NCBI GenBank assembly: GCA_002413745.1
Contig: DHXP01000062.1
Span: 24,295 to 88,294, forward strand
DNA length: 64,000 bases
DNA from: Flavobacterium sp. UBA5153
GTDB taxonomy: Bacteria > Bacteroidota > Bacteroidia > Flavobacteriales > Flavobacteriaceae
Direction: 5' to 3'
The first letter of the stretch is position 1, and every line of letters begins with the position of its first letter. The notes beneath the pieces were generated by a model. It ran no database searches, was not told the DNA's origin, and worked only from the letters and a program-made list of their open reading frames with translations. Below, one piece after another: positions 27,988 through 38,877 of the stretch. Both the position numbers and the translations under genes were made by a program.

Positions 27988-28392
27988 TTATTCTTTATGA
28001 AATTTTTCCAAGCGTTGAATGAATCCGCTTTCCATTTTTGCCATCACCGAACGCACATTTTTTTCTTTTTCATCTAAATTCATAAATTGTTTTTCAATCA
28101 ATTCTTGAAGTTTGCCCAAATCAGCTCCGCCAATTGCATTACGAACAGCCACCATCACTTGCGAACCCGCTTTTATCAAAACACCTTCGTCAATTGCAAT
28201 GTAATTATCACCCTCCTTTTCAGTTTCATAAGTAAAAATTCCAGGAACCAATGCGGCAACACAGTCAAGTCTTTGCGGCAATAAACCATAAAAACCTTCG
28301 CTTGTTTCTAATACAATTCTAGTGACATTCTTTATTTCAACGAAAACTCGAAATGGAAGAACAATTTTTAAATCCATTAATGTTGTCCCCAT
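27988..28392 (-). CDS. atpC: N-ATPase epsilon subunit
   Basis: A 134-residue epsilon subunit with the N-terminal beta sandwich (MDLKIVLPFRVFVEIKNVTRIVLETSEGFYGLLPQRLDC) and the C-terminal helical segment that can act as an inhibitor. GLLPQRLDCVAALVPGIFTY matches the N-ATPase version rather than the usual GILPGHAP type. It follows atpD after six bases. Confidence 0.9.
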   Translation of the reverse strand: MGTTLMDLKIVLPFRVFVEIKNVTRIVLETSEGFYGLLPQRLDCVAALVPGIFTYETEKEGDNYIAIDEGVLIKAGSQVMVAVRNAIGGADLGKLQELIEKQFMNLDEKEKNVRSVMAKMESGFIQRLEKFHKE

Positions 28393-28398
28393 TTTTAG

Positions 28399-29952
<1,554 letters not shown>

Positions 29953-29959
29953 CTATAAA

Positions 29960-30017
29960 AATTTAACAACGGAATACGAAAGACAAATACTATAAATACT
30001 TTTTTCGTTGTTAAATT
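29960..30017. repeat. 12-bp inverted repeat upstream of N-ATPase promoter
   Basis: AATTTAACAACG at 29960-29971 is the exact reverse complement of CGTTGTTAAATT at 30006-30017, with 34 bases between. It lies directly upstream of the predicted -33 region of atpD and could be an operator. The whole gap 29929-30341 holds otherwise only this repeat, the promoter and a terminator, and no gene. Confidence 0.6.
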
Positions 30018-30280
30018 ATTTTAGTGTTTGATGTTTCCTGAAACGGAAATGAATTTCTAGTTTATAAATAGAATATCCCGTTTGAATAGTAGGTCTTAAA
30101 TATAGAAAATTTTACATAAAAGTAAGAAAATTTTTTGAAAAACAGTTGTATATGATAATAAAAAAATCTTATGGGCGTTTATTTGAAACGGTTTTTTCCT
30201 AAAGGGTTGCATTATTTTGTTTTAAAAAGTAAGCTAAAATGAGGTTTTAATAGATGCATTTCAAATTTTTGGAAAACAGA

Positions 30281-30310
30281 AAAGAGTTCCAATTTCTCGA
30301 AACTCTTTTT
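30281..30310 (-). terminator. Terminator after the TPM-domain gene
   Basis: AAAAGAGTT and AACTCTTTT can pair, with a following T run on the - strand, 31 bases past the stop at 30342. Confidence 0.7.
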
Positions 30311-30341
30311 TATATTTTTAGGTTAAAAACTGACTACTGAT

Positions 30342-31145
30342 TTACCAATCCCCGCCGCTTCCGCCGCCGGAGAATCCTCCACCGCCAAATCCACCGCCGA
30401 AACCTCCGCCGCCAGAAGAGCCGCCTCCAAATCCACCGGAATCACCACCGCCAAATCCGCCACGACCCAAACTGCTCAGGATAATTACATCCAATAAACT
30501 TGGTCCTCCACCAGAATTTCCGGAGTTTCCTCCGTCTTTTTTGTTTCTGGAAATCAAAACAAGTATGATGACAACAATAATTATAATGGGTAAAATGGGA
30601 AAGTTTTTTTCTTTAGTTTGTTTTCTTTCCCCTTTATATTTTCCTTTGAAAACATCAAAAAGGGCATCGGCACCTTTGTCTAACCCTTTATAATAACTTC
30701 CGGCTTTAAATTCAGGGATGATGATATTTCTGGTAATTTCGCCCCCAATTCCTGCTGTCAATCGGTCTTCAAGACCATAGCCTGGCGAAATCCAAATTTT
30801 TCTTTCGGCTTTAGCCAATAAAATTAACACGCCATTATCATTTTTTGCACTTCCGCCAATTCCCCAGGTTTGTCCCCATTTTGGAGTTAGAATTCCGATG
30901 TCTTCGCCTTTCAGGCTTTCGATGGTGATAACCACAATTTGCGTTGAGGTAGAATCGGAATATCTAATGAGTTTTTCTTCTAATTGTGCTTTTTCGGTGG
31001 CACTTAAAACATTGGCATAATCATAAACGCTGGTTTGGAAATCCGGTTTTTCAGGAATTGTAAATTGGGCAAAACTGATTTGTGTAAACAGGAAACAAAC
31101 GAGCAGTTTCAGGAAAATAGAAGTAATCTTTTTTTGTAATAACAT
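30342..31145 (-). CDS. TPM-domain protein with Gly-rich tail (YgcG-like)
   Basis: A 267-residue exported protein. A signal peptide (ending SFAQF) is followed by the TPM domain (FTIPEKPDFQTSVYDYANVLSATEKAQLEEKL, then the ISPGYGLEDRLT block), a single membrane helix near 178-195 and a tail dominated by Gly, Ser and Phe (GGGDSGGFGGGSSGGGGFGG). TPM domains occur with LemA proteins as in this operon; the pair is often linked to membrane stress or two-component signalling, but the biochemical role is unclear. It overlaps the next upstream gene by one base. Confidence 0.88.
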   Translation of the reverse strand: MLLQKKITSIFLKLLVCFLFTQISFAQFTIPEKPDFQTSVYDYANVLSATEKAQLEEKLIRYSDSTSTQIVVITIESLKGEDIGILTPKWGQTWGIGGSAKNDNGVLILLAKAERKIWISPGYGLEDRLTAGIGGEITRNIIIPEFKAGSYYKGLDKGADALFDVFKGKYKGERKQTKEKNFPILPIIIIVVIILVLISRNKKDGGNSGNSGGGPSLLDVIILSSLGRGGFGGGDSGGFGGGSSGGGGFGGGFGGGGFSGGGSGGDW

Positions 31146-31582
31146 TATCCTTTCGATATTTCATTAGACAATTCATTTGTGTCGTTTTCTTGCCAAGGAA
31201 AATGGTTGTGCAATTGTTCTCCAGCCATTAAAATGCCATCGATTAGTCCTTGCTTGAAATTTCCGGTTTTGAATTGAATCGACATAACTTCTTTTGTGCT
31301 GTCCCAAAAATCATCGGCAACCACGTCGTGAATGCCTTGGTCTCCACAAATCACGAATTTTTTATCGGCAACGGCCAGATAAATTAAAACCCCATTTTTG
31401 AGTTGGGTTTCGTGCATTTTTAGTTGTTGAAAAACTTCCAAAGCCCTATCGTATGGAGCTTTGGAAGTTGTTTTTTCAATGTGGACCCTAATTTCGCCAG
31501 AAGTCTCTTTTTCAGCCATACCAATAGCTTCAACAATTGCTTGCTCTTCCTCTTTGGTTAAAAAATCTTCTACTTTTGACAT
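31145..31582 (-). CDS. TPM-domain protein (Psb32-like)
   Basis: A 145-residue soluble TPM-domain protein without signal peptide: KVEDFLTKEEEQAIVEAIGMAEKETSGEIRVHIEK, then AVADKKFVICGDQGIHDVVADDFWDST. It is the smaller partner of the preceding TPM protein and shares the TAATG-type overlap with it. LemA, TPM and TPM in this order is a common bacteroidete arrangement. Confidence 0.85.
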   Translation of the reverse strand: MSKVEDFLTKEEEQAIVEAIGMAEKETSGEIRVHIEKTTSKAPYDRALEVFQQLKMHETQLKNGVLIYLAVADKKFVICGDQGIHDVVADDFWDSTKEVMSIQFKTGNFKQGLIDGILMAGEQLHNHFPWQENDTNELSNEISKG

Positions 31583-31610
31583 AAGTTTTTTTTAAATTCC
31601 TTTTGTTAAG

Positions 31611-31626
31611 TCCCGCCCAGGCGGGA
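31611..31626. repeat. Short GC-rich hairpin between TPM gene and lemA
   Basis: TCCCGCC and GGCGGGA form a 7-bp hairpin with a 2-base loop, followed by TTGGGGAGG. Such CCCGCC-like pieces are frequent dispersed repeats in bacteroidetes. It may slow or trim transcription downstream of lemA. Confidence 0.4.
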
Positions 31627-31639
31627 TTGGGGAGGAGAA

Positions 31640-32233
31640 TTAGAATTTCACTTCTGCAGGTTTTTCTGCACCAGCTACTGCTTCGAAATATGGCTTTTCT
31701 TTAAGGCCATACATTCCAGCCAAAATATTTCTTGGAAAAGTGTTAATATTATTGTTGTAAGGCTTAACGGCTTCATTAAAACGAGTTCTAGCTGTTAAGA
31801 TTTGGTTTTCTGTACTGGCAAGTTCATCCTGTAATTTCATAAAGCTTGCGTCAGCTTTAAGGTTTGGATATTGCTCAACACTTACTAATAATCGAGACAA
31901 AGAAGAGGAAACACTAGATTGTGCCGAATTAAAAGCAGCTAATTTTTCCGGAGTAATGTTTTTAGGGTCAATTGTAATGGAAGTTGCTTTTGAACGAGCC
32001 TCCATTACCGCTGTTAAAGTGCTTTTTTCATGTTCAGCATATCCTTTTACGGTGTTTACCAAATTTGGGATAAGATCATTTCTTCTTTGATAAGCAGTAT
32101 TAACATTTCCCCAACTTTCTTTCACGTCTTGATCGTAAATTACGGATTTGTTATAAATTCCACTTGCCCAGCTGTAAATTCCAATAACCACAATCGCTAC
32201 AATAATCCAAGGTAAAAATTTTTTAAAATCCAT
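31640..32233 (-). CDS. lemA: LemA family protein
   Basis: A 197-residue membrane protein with one N-terminal helix (WIIVAIVVIGIYSWASGIYN) and the long four-helix LemA domain, marked by SWGNVNTAYQRRNDLIPNLVNTVKGYAEHEKSTL and the conserved end YPNLKADASFMKLQDELASTENQILTARTRFNEAVKPYN. It is the first gene of the LemA-TPM-TPM set. Its role may be in envelope stress; no direct substrate is known. Confidence 0.92.
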   Translation of the reverse strand: MDFKKFLPWIIVAIVVIGIYSWASGIYNKSVIYDQDVKESWGNVNTAYQRRNDLIPNLVNTVKGYAEHEKSTLTAVMEARSKATSITIDPKNITPEKLAAFNSAQSSVSSSLSRLLVSVEQYPNLKADASFMKLQDELASTENQILTARTRFNEAVKPYNNNINTFPRNILAGMYGLKEKPYFEAVAGAEKPAEVKF

Positions 32234-32318
32234 TTTTGTTTAATTTAAAGTTTAGTTTGTTTATTTTTCTGTTTTTTATTCCCTCTTTGCTCCGTCAGTT
32301 GAGTGGAAGTTAGGAGGA

Positions 32319-32651
32319 TTAAAGCTCATTTTTGATATTCGTCAACTGCAATCTAATCGTTTCTAATTTGCTGATGATTTCATATTTATCCAAGGTTTTC
32401 TTTTGTCCTTCCTTTAAATGGGTTTTGGCGCCTTCGAGAGTGAAACCTCTCTCTTTTACCAGATGAAAGATGAGCTGTAAATTCTTGATATCCTCGGGCG
32501 TAAACATTCTATTGCCTTTGGCATTTTTTTTTGGTTTCAGAATATCAAATTCGTTATCCCAAAACCGGATAAGCGAAGCGTTAACATCAAATGCCTTGGC
32601 GACCTCGCCAATGCTGTAATATCTTTTATCAGGTTGTAGCTCTATGTGCAT
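32319..32651 (-). CDS. MerR family transcriptional regulator
   Basis: A 110-residue DNA-binding protein with the MerR winged helix-turn-helix (YYSIGEVAKAFDVNASLIRFWDNEFDIL) and a short effector-side helix (IKNLQLIFHLVKERGFTLEGAKTHL). The C-terminal effector domain is almost absent, as in small MerR types. Its ATG overlaps the stop codon of the M23 gene, so both are translated from one message. A target is not evident. Confidence 0.88.
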   Translation of the reverse strand: MHIELQPDKRYYSIGEVAKAFDVNASLIRFWDNEFDILKPKKNAKGNRMFTPEDIKNLQLIFHLVKERGFTLEGAKTHLKEGQKKTLDKYEIISKLETIRLQLTNIKNEL

Positions 32652-33628
32652 TAGTCTAATGATTGATTTTCTTGGTTGGCCAATTTAGAAATGGCAACAT
32701 ATTCCACCGCCGAAATATTTCCATAATAAAAATTGAGCGGGTTTACCACTTTTCCGTTTTTGTGCACTTCATAATGACAATGAGGACCTTCGGATCTCCC
32801 TGTGCTTCCCACATATCCTATTATGTCGCCCCGTTTTACATATTGTCCAACCTTGCATTTATATTTACTTAAATGAGCATACAAAGTTTCGTAGCCAAAA
32901 CCATGCCGAATAACGATATGATTTCCAAAACCAGAAGCTGTATTGTCGGCCTGTGCCACAACTCCATCGCCGGTTGCAAAAATTGGAGTCCCGGTTTTTG
33001 CGGTAAAATCCATTCCTTCATGCATTTTTCTGGCTTTGGTGAAAGGATCGGTTCGATAACCAAAACCCGATGCCATTCGTTTTAAATTCTCGTTTCTCAC
33101 AGGTTGAATGGCGGGAATTGCCGCCAATAATTTGTTTTTTGCTTTCGCCAATTTTAAAATATAATCCAATGATTTCGACTGGATAGCCAGTTCTTTACTC
33201 AGCACATCAACCCTTTTTGTGGTGTTCAGCACCAACTGAGAATTGTCATATCCTTCTAATGCTGCATACCGATTTATATTACCAAAACCTGATTTTCTTT
33301 CCTCTTCAGGAATGGGAGAAGTGTTAAAATATACTCGATACAAATTATTGTCTCTATCTTCAATAGCCGAAATAGCATCATCTACCTGATCCATTCTCTT
33401 GTTCAGAATGGCATAATTCAGTTTCAGATTTTCAATTTCACGGGCTTGCAATCTATTTTTTGGCGTTTCAAAATAGGGAGTGTTCAATAAAACCACAAAA
33501 CTTAAAAAACCAAACAAGGCCGATGCTACTAAAAACAACGCAACAACTCCAAATTTTATTCTTTTTCTTGTTATTATTTTTTGATACGCCAGATTTTCGG
33601 AATCGTAATAATATTTTACTTTCGCCAT
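32651..33628 (-). CDS. M23 family metallopeptidase (LytM)
   Basis: A 325-residue membrane-anchored peptidoglycan peptidase or regulator. One N-terminal membrane helix (about 28-50) precedes a coiled-coil-like region (ENLKLNYAILNKRMDQVDDAISAIEDRDNN), then the LytM domain with the zinc ligands HEGMD and HCHYE and GFGYRTDP at the start of the catalytic fold. The ligands look complete, so enzymatic activity is plausible. Confidence 0.9.
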   Translation of the reverse strand: MAKVKYYYDSENLAYQKIITRKRIKFGVVALFLVASALFGFLSFVVLLNTPYFETPKNRLQAREIENLKLNYAILNKRMDQVDDAISAIEDRDNNLYRVYFNTSPIPEEERKSGFGNINRYAALEGYDNSQLVLNTTKRVDVLSKELAIQSKSLDYILKLAKAKNKLLAAIPAIQPVRNENLKRMASGFGYRTDPFTKARKMHEGMDFTAKTGTPIFATGDGVVAQADNTASGFGNHIVIRHGFGYETLYAHLSKYKCKVGQYVKRGDIIGYVGSTGRSEGPHCHYEVHKNGKVVNPLNFYYGNISAVEYVAISKLANQENQSLD

Positions 33629-33937
33629 ATTTTAAAATACCCTATTTTTGCACATTGTAAAAACGTTAGTCGAACAAATTTAATAAATGTTTCATTTGTT
33701 CTGCCCTTTTTTTAATAATAAATAAAATAATGTGCTTTTCCAGCTATTCGTTGCGATTCGTTATTGCAAGGAACGAAGCAATCTCATCAAAAGATTGCTT
33801 CGTTCCTCGCAATGACTGGATTTCATTACTATCTGGGGCAAAAAATAATTAGATAATTCAAAAAAAACTTTGTGCCTTAGAGCCTTTACTTCGTCAGTTC
33901 GCTGTCGCTCGGGTGTGGCAAAATATATAACAAGAAT
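33629..33937. repeat. Intergenic region with REP-like inverted repeat
   Basis: No gene is visible. Between 33762 and 33812 the sequence CAAGGAACGAAGCAATC is followed after about 9 bases by its near complement GATTGCTTCGTTCCTCG, a dispersed repeat type common in many bacteria. A TATTTTTG at 33643-33650 could be the -7 element of alaS, which would give a leader of nearly 290 bases containing the hairpin. Confidence 0.5.
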
Positions 33938-36565
33938 ATGAAATCACAAGACGTACGCAAACAATTTCTGGATTTTTTCGAAAGCAAAGGACATTTAATT
34001 GTTCCATCGGCTCCAATAGTTCTCAAAGATGATCCAACCCTGATGTTCAACAACTCAGGAATGGCGCAGTTCAAGGAGTATTTTCTTGGAAATGCGAAGC
34101 CAAAAAGCAAGAGAATAGCCGATACCCAAAAATGCCTTCGCGTTTCAGGGAAACACAACGATTTAGAAGAAGTGGGAATTGATACGTATCATCACACGAT
34201 GTTCGAAATGCTGGGAAACTGGTCCTTTGGAGATTATTTCAAAAAAGAAGCCATCAACTGGGCTTGGGAATTGTTGACTGAAGTGTATAAAATTCCAAAA
34301 GACATTCTTTACGTTTCCGTATTTGAAGGAAATGCAGAAGAAAATGTTCCTTTCGACCAAGAAGCTTATGATATTTGGAAAACCTTAATTTCCGAAGACC
34401 GAATCATTCTTGGAAACAAGAAAGACAATTTCTGGGAAATGGGAGACCAAGGACCTTGCGGACCTTGTTCAGAAATTCATGTGGATATTCGTTCTGCCGA
34501 AGAAAAAGCGTTGGTTTCAGGAAAATCTTTGGTCAACAATGACCATCCACACGTGGTGGAAATTTGGAACAACGTATTTATGGAATTCAACCGTAAAGCC
34601 GATGGCACGCTCGAAAAATTACCGGCGCAACACGTCGATACCGGAATGGGTTTCGAAAGACTTTGTATGGTTTTACAAGGCGTTCAGTCTAATTATGACA
34701 CCGATGTTTTCACGCCAATTATTCAACATATCGAAAAAATCACCGGGGCAAAATATACCGTCAAAGCCAAAGACGAAGAAGAAGAAAAAATCAATATCGC
34801 CATTCGCGTCATTGCGGATCACGTTCGTGCCGTAGCCTTCGCCATTGCCGATGGACAATTGCCGTCAAATACTGGTGCAGGTTATGTAATTCGCAGGATT
34901 TTGCGTCGTGCCATTCGTTACGGATTTACATTTTTGAACACCAAGGAAGCTTTCATTTACCAATTGGTGGAAACTTTGAGCAACCAAATGGGGGGCTCGT
35001 TTCCTGAGATTGTTTCCCAGAAAAACCTGGTTATGAATGTTATTCGTGAAGAAGAAAGTTCCTTTTTGAGAACATTGGATCAAGGTTTACAATTGCTCGA
35101 AAACGTAATTAAATCAATAGAAGGAACAACGGTTTCGGGTCAGAAAGCGTTCGAATTGTATGATACTTTTGGATTTCCCATCGATTTAACCGCCTTGATT
35201 TTAAGGGAAAGAGGACTGGAATTAGACGAAGCGGGATTTGACAAAGCGATGCAGGAACAAAAAAAACGTTCTCGCGCCGCTTCTGAAGTTTCTACCGAAG
35301 ATTGGACAATTTTAATTCCTGGAAATGTAGAGACATTTGTGGGTTATGATAAAACTGAAAATGACGTGAAAATCACGCGTTACAGAAAAATTGATTCTAA
35401 AAAAGATGGCGTTTTATTCCAAATAGTTTTGGATGCAACCCCTTTTTATCCGGAAGGTGGAGGACAAGTGGGAGATAGAGGAACGTTAGTTTCTGCCAAT
35501 GAAACCATCGAAATTATAGACACGAAAAAAGAAAATAACTTAATTCTACATTTCGCAAAAAAGTTGCCTGAGAACGTTAACGGCAGTTTTGTTGCCAAAG
35601 TAAATCAGGATTTAAGACGCTTATCTTCTAGAAACCACTCTGCGACACACTTGATGCACCAAGCCTTGAGAAGCATTTTGGGAACACATGTAGAACAAAA
35701 AGGGTCATTGGTAAACCCGAATTATTTGCGTTTCGATTTTTCGCATTTTGCAAAATTAACCGATACCGAATTACAACAAGTGGAGGATTTTGTAAACGCT
35801 CGAATTCAGGAGCAATTGCCATTGATTGAAAGAAGAAATATTCCATTTAAACAAGCGGTTGACGAAGGTGCAATGGCATTGTTTGGAGAAAAATACGGAG
35901 ACGAAGTTCGTGCCATAAAGTTTGGTGAGAGTATGGAATTGTGTGGTGGAATTCATGTGAAAAATACCGCCGAAATTTGGTATTTCAAAATCGTTTCCGA
36001 AGGTGCTGTTGCAGCCGGAATTCGTAGAATTGAAGCGATTACCAGCGATGCGGTAAAAGCCTATTTTGAATCGCAGGAAAACACTTTGAATGAAGTTGAA
36101 ATTGCACTAAAAAATCCGCAAGATGTGATGAAAGCCGTTCATTCATTGCAAGACGAAAATGCAAAGCTGAAGTCCCAAATTGAGTCTTTGATGAAAGATA
36201 AAGTCAAAAATTTGAAAGCAGCTTTGTCATCAGAACTACAAGAAATAAACGGAATTCAATTTCTGGCCAAACAAGTCGATTTGAGTCCGGAAGGAGCAAA
36301 GGATTTGGCTTATGAATTGGGCAATTTAGGAAAAAATATGTTCTTGGTTTTGGCCACGGCCGAAGAGGATAAACCAATGTTGAGCTGTTACATTTCGAAA
36401 GAATTAGTTGCCGAGAAAAAACTGAATGCTGGAAACGTAGTTCGCGAACTTGGAAAATTCATTCAAGGTGGAGGAGGTGGGCAACCGTTTTTTGCCACAG
36501 CCGGAGGGAAAAATGCGGAAGGAATTCAGGAAGCTTTGACGAAAGCCGTTGAGTTTGTGAAGTAG
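33938..36565 (+). CDS. alaS: Alanine-tRNA ligase
   Basis: Charges tRNA-Ala and edits mischarged serine. The 875-residue protein has the class II catalytic core ([47 protein letters not shown]), the editing domain with the HxxxH motif HSATHLMH and C-x-x-x-H CGGIH, and the C-terminal domain with the glycine-rich [15 protein letters not shown]. All expected parts are present. It is a single-gene unit, with the GxxExxY element behind it. Confidence 0.97.
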   Translation: MKSQDVRKQFLDFFESKGHLIVPSAPIVLKDDPTLMFNNSGMAQFKEYFLGNAKPKSKRIADTQKCLRVSGKHNDLEEVGIDTYHHTMFEMLGNWSFGDYFKKEAINWAWELLTEVYKIPKDILYVSVFEGNAEENVPFDQEAYDIWKTLISEDRIILGNKKDNFWEMGDQGPCGPCSEIHVDIRSAEEKALVSGKSLVNNDHPHVVEIWNNVFMEFNRKADGTLEKLPAQHVDTGMGFERLCMVLQGVQSNYDTDVFTPIIQHIEKITGAKYTVKAKDEEEEKINIAIRVIADHVRAVAFAIADGQLPSNTGAGYVIRRILRRAIRYGFTFLNTKEAFIYQLVETLSNQMGGSFPEIVSQKNLVMNVIREEESSFLRTLDQGLQLLENVIKSIEGTTVSGQKAFELYDTFGFPIDLTALILRERGLELDEAGFDKAMQEQKKRSRAASEVSTEDWTILIPGNVETFVGYDKTENDVKITRYRKIDSKKDGVLFQIVLDATPFYPEGGGQVGDRGTLVSANETIEIIDTKKENNLILHFAKKLPENVNGSFVAKVNQDLRRLSSRNHSATHLMHQALRSILGTHVEQKGSLVNPNYLRFDFSHFAKLTDTELQQVEDFVNARIQEQLPLIERRNIPFKQAVDEGAMALFGEKYGDEVRAIKFGESMELCGGIHVKNTAEIWYFKIVSEGAVAAGIRRIEAITSDAVKAYFESQENTLNEVEIALKNPQDVMKAVHSLQDENAKLKSQIESLMKDKVKNLKAALSSELQEINGIQFLAKQVDLSPEGAKDLAYELGNLGKNMFLVLATAEEDKPMLSCYISKELVAEKKLNAGNVVRELGKFIQGGGGGQPFFATAGGKNAEGIQEALTKAVEFVK

Positions 36566-36582
36566 TCTATATGGCTTTTTTG

Positions 36583-37099
36583 TCTCGCAAAGACGCGAAG
36601 GCGCAAGTGTTAGTGGATAAAAAAATTGATTAATAATAGCTTTGTTTCTCTGCGACTTTGCGAGATTTTTAATATATTAGCGAGAAATGCAAAGATGACT
36701 GAAAACGAGATTTCTAGAATTGTTGTTGATGTTTCTTATAAAATTCACACTAAACTTGGACCGGGATTGTTAGAGTCAGTTTATGAAGCAATTCTTTATT
36801 ATGAATTATCTAAACGAGGTCTGAATGTGGAAAGACAGAAACCATTACCTGTAATTTGGGATGAAGTGTTTTTGGATATAGGTTTTAGAACAGATTTGAT
36901 AATTGAAGACAAAGTAATTATAGAAATAAAATCAGTCGAACAAATTGCAAATGTTCACCCGAAACAACTTTTAACTTATCTAAAAGTAACTGGGATGAAA
37001 TTAGGATTGCTGATTAATTTCAATGAATCATTAATAAAAAATGGAATTACAAGAATAGTTAATAATCTCTAATCTTTGCGTCTCTGCGACTTTGCGAGA
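36583..37099. repeat. Direct repeats bordering the GxxExxY gene
   Basis: TCTCTGCGACTTTGCGAGA occurs at 36647-36665 and again at 37081-37099. A related sequence in inverted orientation, CTCGCAAAGACGCG, starts at 36583 just after alaS. The gene between the direct repeats is the GxxExxY gene. Repeats of the CTTTGCGTCTTTGCGAG type surround such genes in many genomes. Confidence 0.75.
36695..37072 (+). CDS. GxxExxY family protein
   Basis: A 125-residue protein of the GxxExxY family (TIGR04256): the signature GLLESVYEAILYYEL follows KIHTKLGPG, then the block LIIEDKVIIEIKSVEQIANVHPKQLLTYLKVTG resembles a PD-(D/E)xK nuclease core (D-E-x-K). The ATG at 36695 is preferred; an upstream ATG at 36626 adds 23 residues that read through the flanking repeat. 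Its function is unknown, but its nuclease-like core and repeat-flanked position suggest a mobile or repeat-associated cassette. Confidence 0.8.
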   Translation: MTENEISRIVVDVSYKIHTKLGPGLLESVYEAILYYELSKRGLNVERQKPLPVIWDEVFLDIGFRTDLIIEDKVIIEIKSVEQIANVHPKQLLTYLKVTGMKLGLLINFNESLIKNGITRIVNNL

Positions 37100-37106
37100 A
37101 ATCATT

Positions 37107-38063
37107 ATGAATTTCAGAACCCAAATATCCATTTCCAAAAGTGATTTTCCAATAGATTACAATTCCAAGATTGTGTCTTTGGGTTCTTGTTTTGCGGTAA
37201 ATATGGCCCAGAAACTGGACTATTTTAAGTTCCAAAATACTTGCAATCCGTTTGGGATTTTATTTCATTCCTTGGCAATTGAGAAATTAATCGGGTTTGC
37301 TGTTTCCCAAAAAGAATTCACGGAGAAAGACCTCTTTTTTCATAATGAATGCTGGCATTGTTTTGATGTGCATTCTGAATTGAGTAATTCCAATAAAGAA
37401 GAATTGATTGTCAATTTGAATGAAATCATCCAATCAACACATCAACAAATTTCCGAATCCACGCATATTATTATCACTTTGGGAACCGCTTGGGCCTATC
37501 GAAACATCGAAACCAACGAAATTGTTGCCAATTGTCACAAAGTGCCACAAAAAAAATTCAAGAAAGAATTGCTTTCGATTGAAGAAATCAAGCAAAGTAT
37601 AGAAAACATCATCAGGTTAATTTCTTCAATAAATCCAAACACAAATTTCATTTTCACGGTTTCGCCAGTTCGGCACATCAAGAACGGTTTTGTGGAAAAC
37701 CAAGTGAGCAAGGCAAATTTGATAGCTGCCATTTATCAGCAACTGCAAACTGATCACTGCAAACTGACCACTGTATACTTCCCTAGCTACGAGATTATGA
37801 TGGATGAATTGCGTGATTATCGTTTTTATGCCGAAGATATGTTGCATCCCAATCCCGTGGCGATAGATTATATTTGGCAACGGTTTTCAGAAACCAATGT
37901 TTCTCAAGAAAGTCATTCGATTATGGAAGAAGTGGCCAATATCCAAAAAGGATTGGCACATCGACCTTTCAATCCAAAAGCTGAAAGCCATATAAAATTC
38001 GAAGTCAAATTGGCAGAAAAAATCACCAATCTTATGTCTCGATATCCATTTGTGAAATTCTAA
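37107..38063 (+). CDS. GSCFA family protein
   Basis: A 318-residue protein beginning MNFRTQISISKSDFPIDYNSK, with the name-giving LGSCFAVNMAQKL. Later blocks ITLGTAWAYRNIETNEIVANCHKVPQKKFKKEL and SPVRHIKNGFVENQVSKA match the family and give it the look of an SGNH-type hydrolase (GSCFA with D/H at the end, AEDMLHPNPVA). The upstream TTG at 37092 lies in the repeat and is not preferred. Substrate not known. Confidence 0.88.
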   Translation: MNFRTQISISKSDFPIDYNSKIVSLGSCFAVNMAQKLDYFKFQNTCNPFGILFHSLAIEKLIGFAVSQKEFTEKDLFFHNECWHCFDVHSELSNSNKEELIVNLNEIIQSTHQQISESTHIIITLGTAWAYRNIETNEIVANCHKVPQKKFKKELLSIEEIKQSIENIIRLISSINPNTNFIFTVSPVRHIKNGFVENQVSKANLIAAIYQQLQTDHCKLTTVYFPSYEIMMDELRDYRFYAEDMLHPNPVAIDYIWQRFSETNVSQESHSIMEEVANIQKGLAHRPFNPKAESHIKFEVKLAEKITNLMSRYPFVKF

Positions 38064-38090
38064 TTTTTCAGAATAATTTTTCAACAAAAA

Positions 38091-38121
38091 AACCGCGACA
38101 TTTCTGCCACGGTTATGTTTT
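38091..38121 (+). terminator. Weak terminator-like hairpin after GSCFA gene
   Basis: AACCG pairs with CGGTT over a 14-base loop and is followed by a T-rich stretch. It lies 27 bases after the stop codon. Confidence 0.45.
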
Positions 38122-38197
38122 TCAAAAGATTACTTCACACAGAAAATTTTCAGGACTCGCAATGACTCAACACCGCTATCTGAAATCTGCAATCTGC

Positions 38198-38734
38198 CTA
38201 CTTTTTCATTGGTGGATATTGCGCCAATATTTTTGCGACAAATTCGTTGATTTGTCCCTCTTTTTTGGAACGATTTTGAGTTAAGTAACCTACTCCTTCA
38301 CCTTCCCAAATTAATTCTTTTTTCTTGGCATCAATTAAATCGATATAGAGCGTTCCTTCGGTTGAGGTACTAACATAAGTTTGCCCTCCCCATAAATAAG
38401 GATTCCAGCCATAACCCCAGCCATAACCCCAGCCGGTATTATATTGATTGACATCTACATGTTCTCGTTCTTTAGTAAAAATGTTTATCAGTAAATCGGG
38501 TGTGTCACTTTTGGTCATTCCTTTATTGCTGAGTTCGAGGTCGATGGCATGAAGAATTCGTTTCTTATCCAAGTCTGAAATCGCGACTCTGTCAATACCT
38601 CTTTTATGAAATGCATAGGTTTTGTATTGACTAAAATCAACATTTTTGTCATAATCGGAATATACACTAACTGCGGAGCCACAAGATCCCAATATAAAAA
38701 GTAGGAGTAGTGGAAGGGTTTTAATTGCTTTCAT
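38198..38734 (-). CDS. DUF4136 lipoprotein
   Basis: A 178-residue lipoprotein (lipobox LGSC at about 15-18) of the DUF4136 family: SVYSDYDKNVDFSQYKTYAFHKRGI near the start and LYIDLIDAKKKELIWEGEGVGYL towards the end. A Gly/Trp/Tyr-rich insert (NTGWGYGWGYGWNPYLWGG) lies in the middle. The role of DUF4136 proteins is unknown; they sit in the envelope. Confidence 0.85.
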   Translation of the reverse strand: MKAIKTLPLLLLFILGSCGSAVSVYSDYDKNVDFSQYKTYAFHKRGIDRVAISDLDKKRILHAIDLELSNKGMTKSDTPDLLINIFTKEREHVDVNQYNTGWGYGWGYGWNPYLWGGQTYVSTSTEGTLYIDLIDAKKKELIWEGEGVGYLTQNRSKKEGQINEFVAKILAQYPPMKK

Positions 38735-38877
38735 ATTTTTGATTATTAGATAATTAGAAAGATTAAAGTTACAACAATATATTCAAAATGCCTAAATAGA
38801 TTGGAATAGTTATTTTCGGTATTTAAAATTTAACTCAGCGTATTCAAACGCTCAATCTATCACGATAGTTTTGGAGT

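Noticed and set aside
30342-30480. Gly-codon repeats as a possible separate repeat element
   Set aside because: They are the coding sequence of the Gly-rich tail of the TPM-domain protein.
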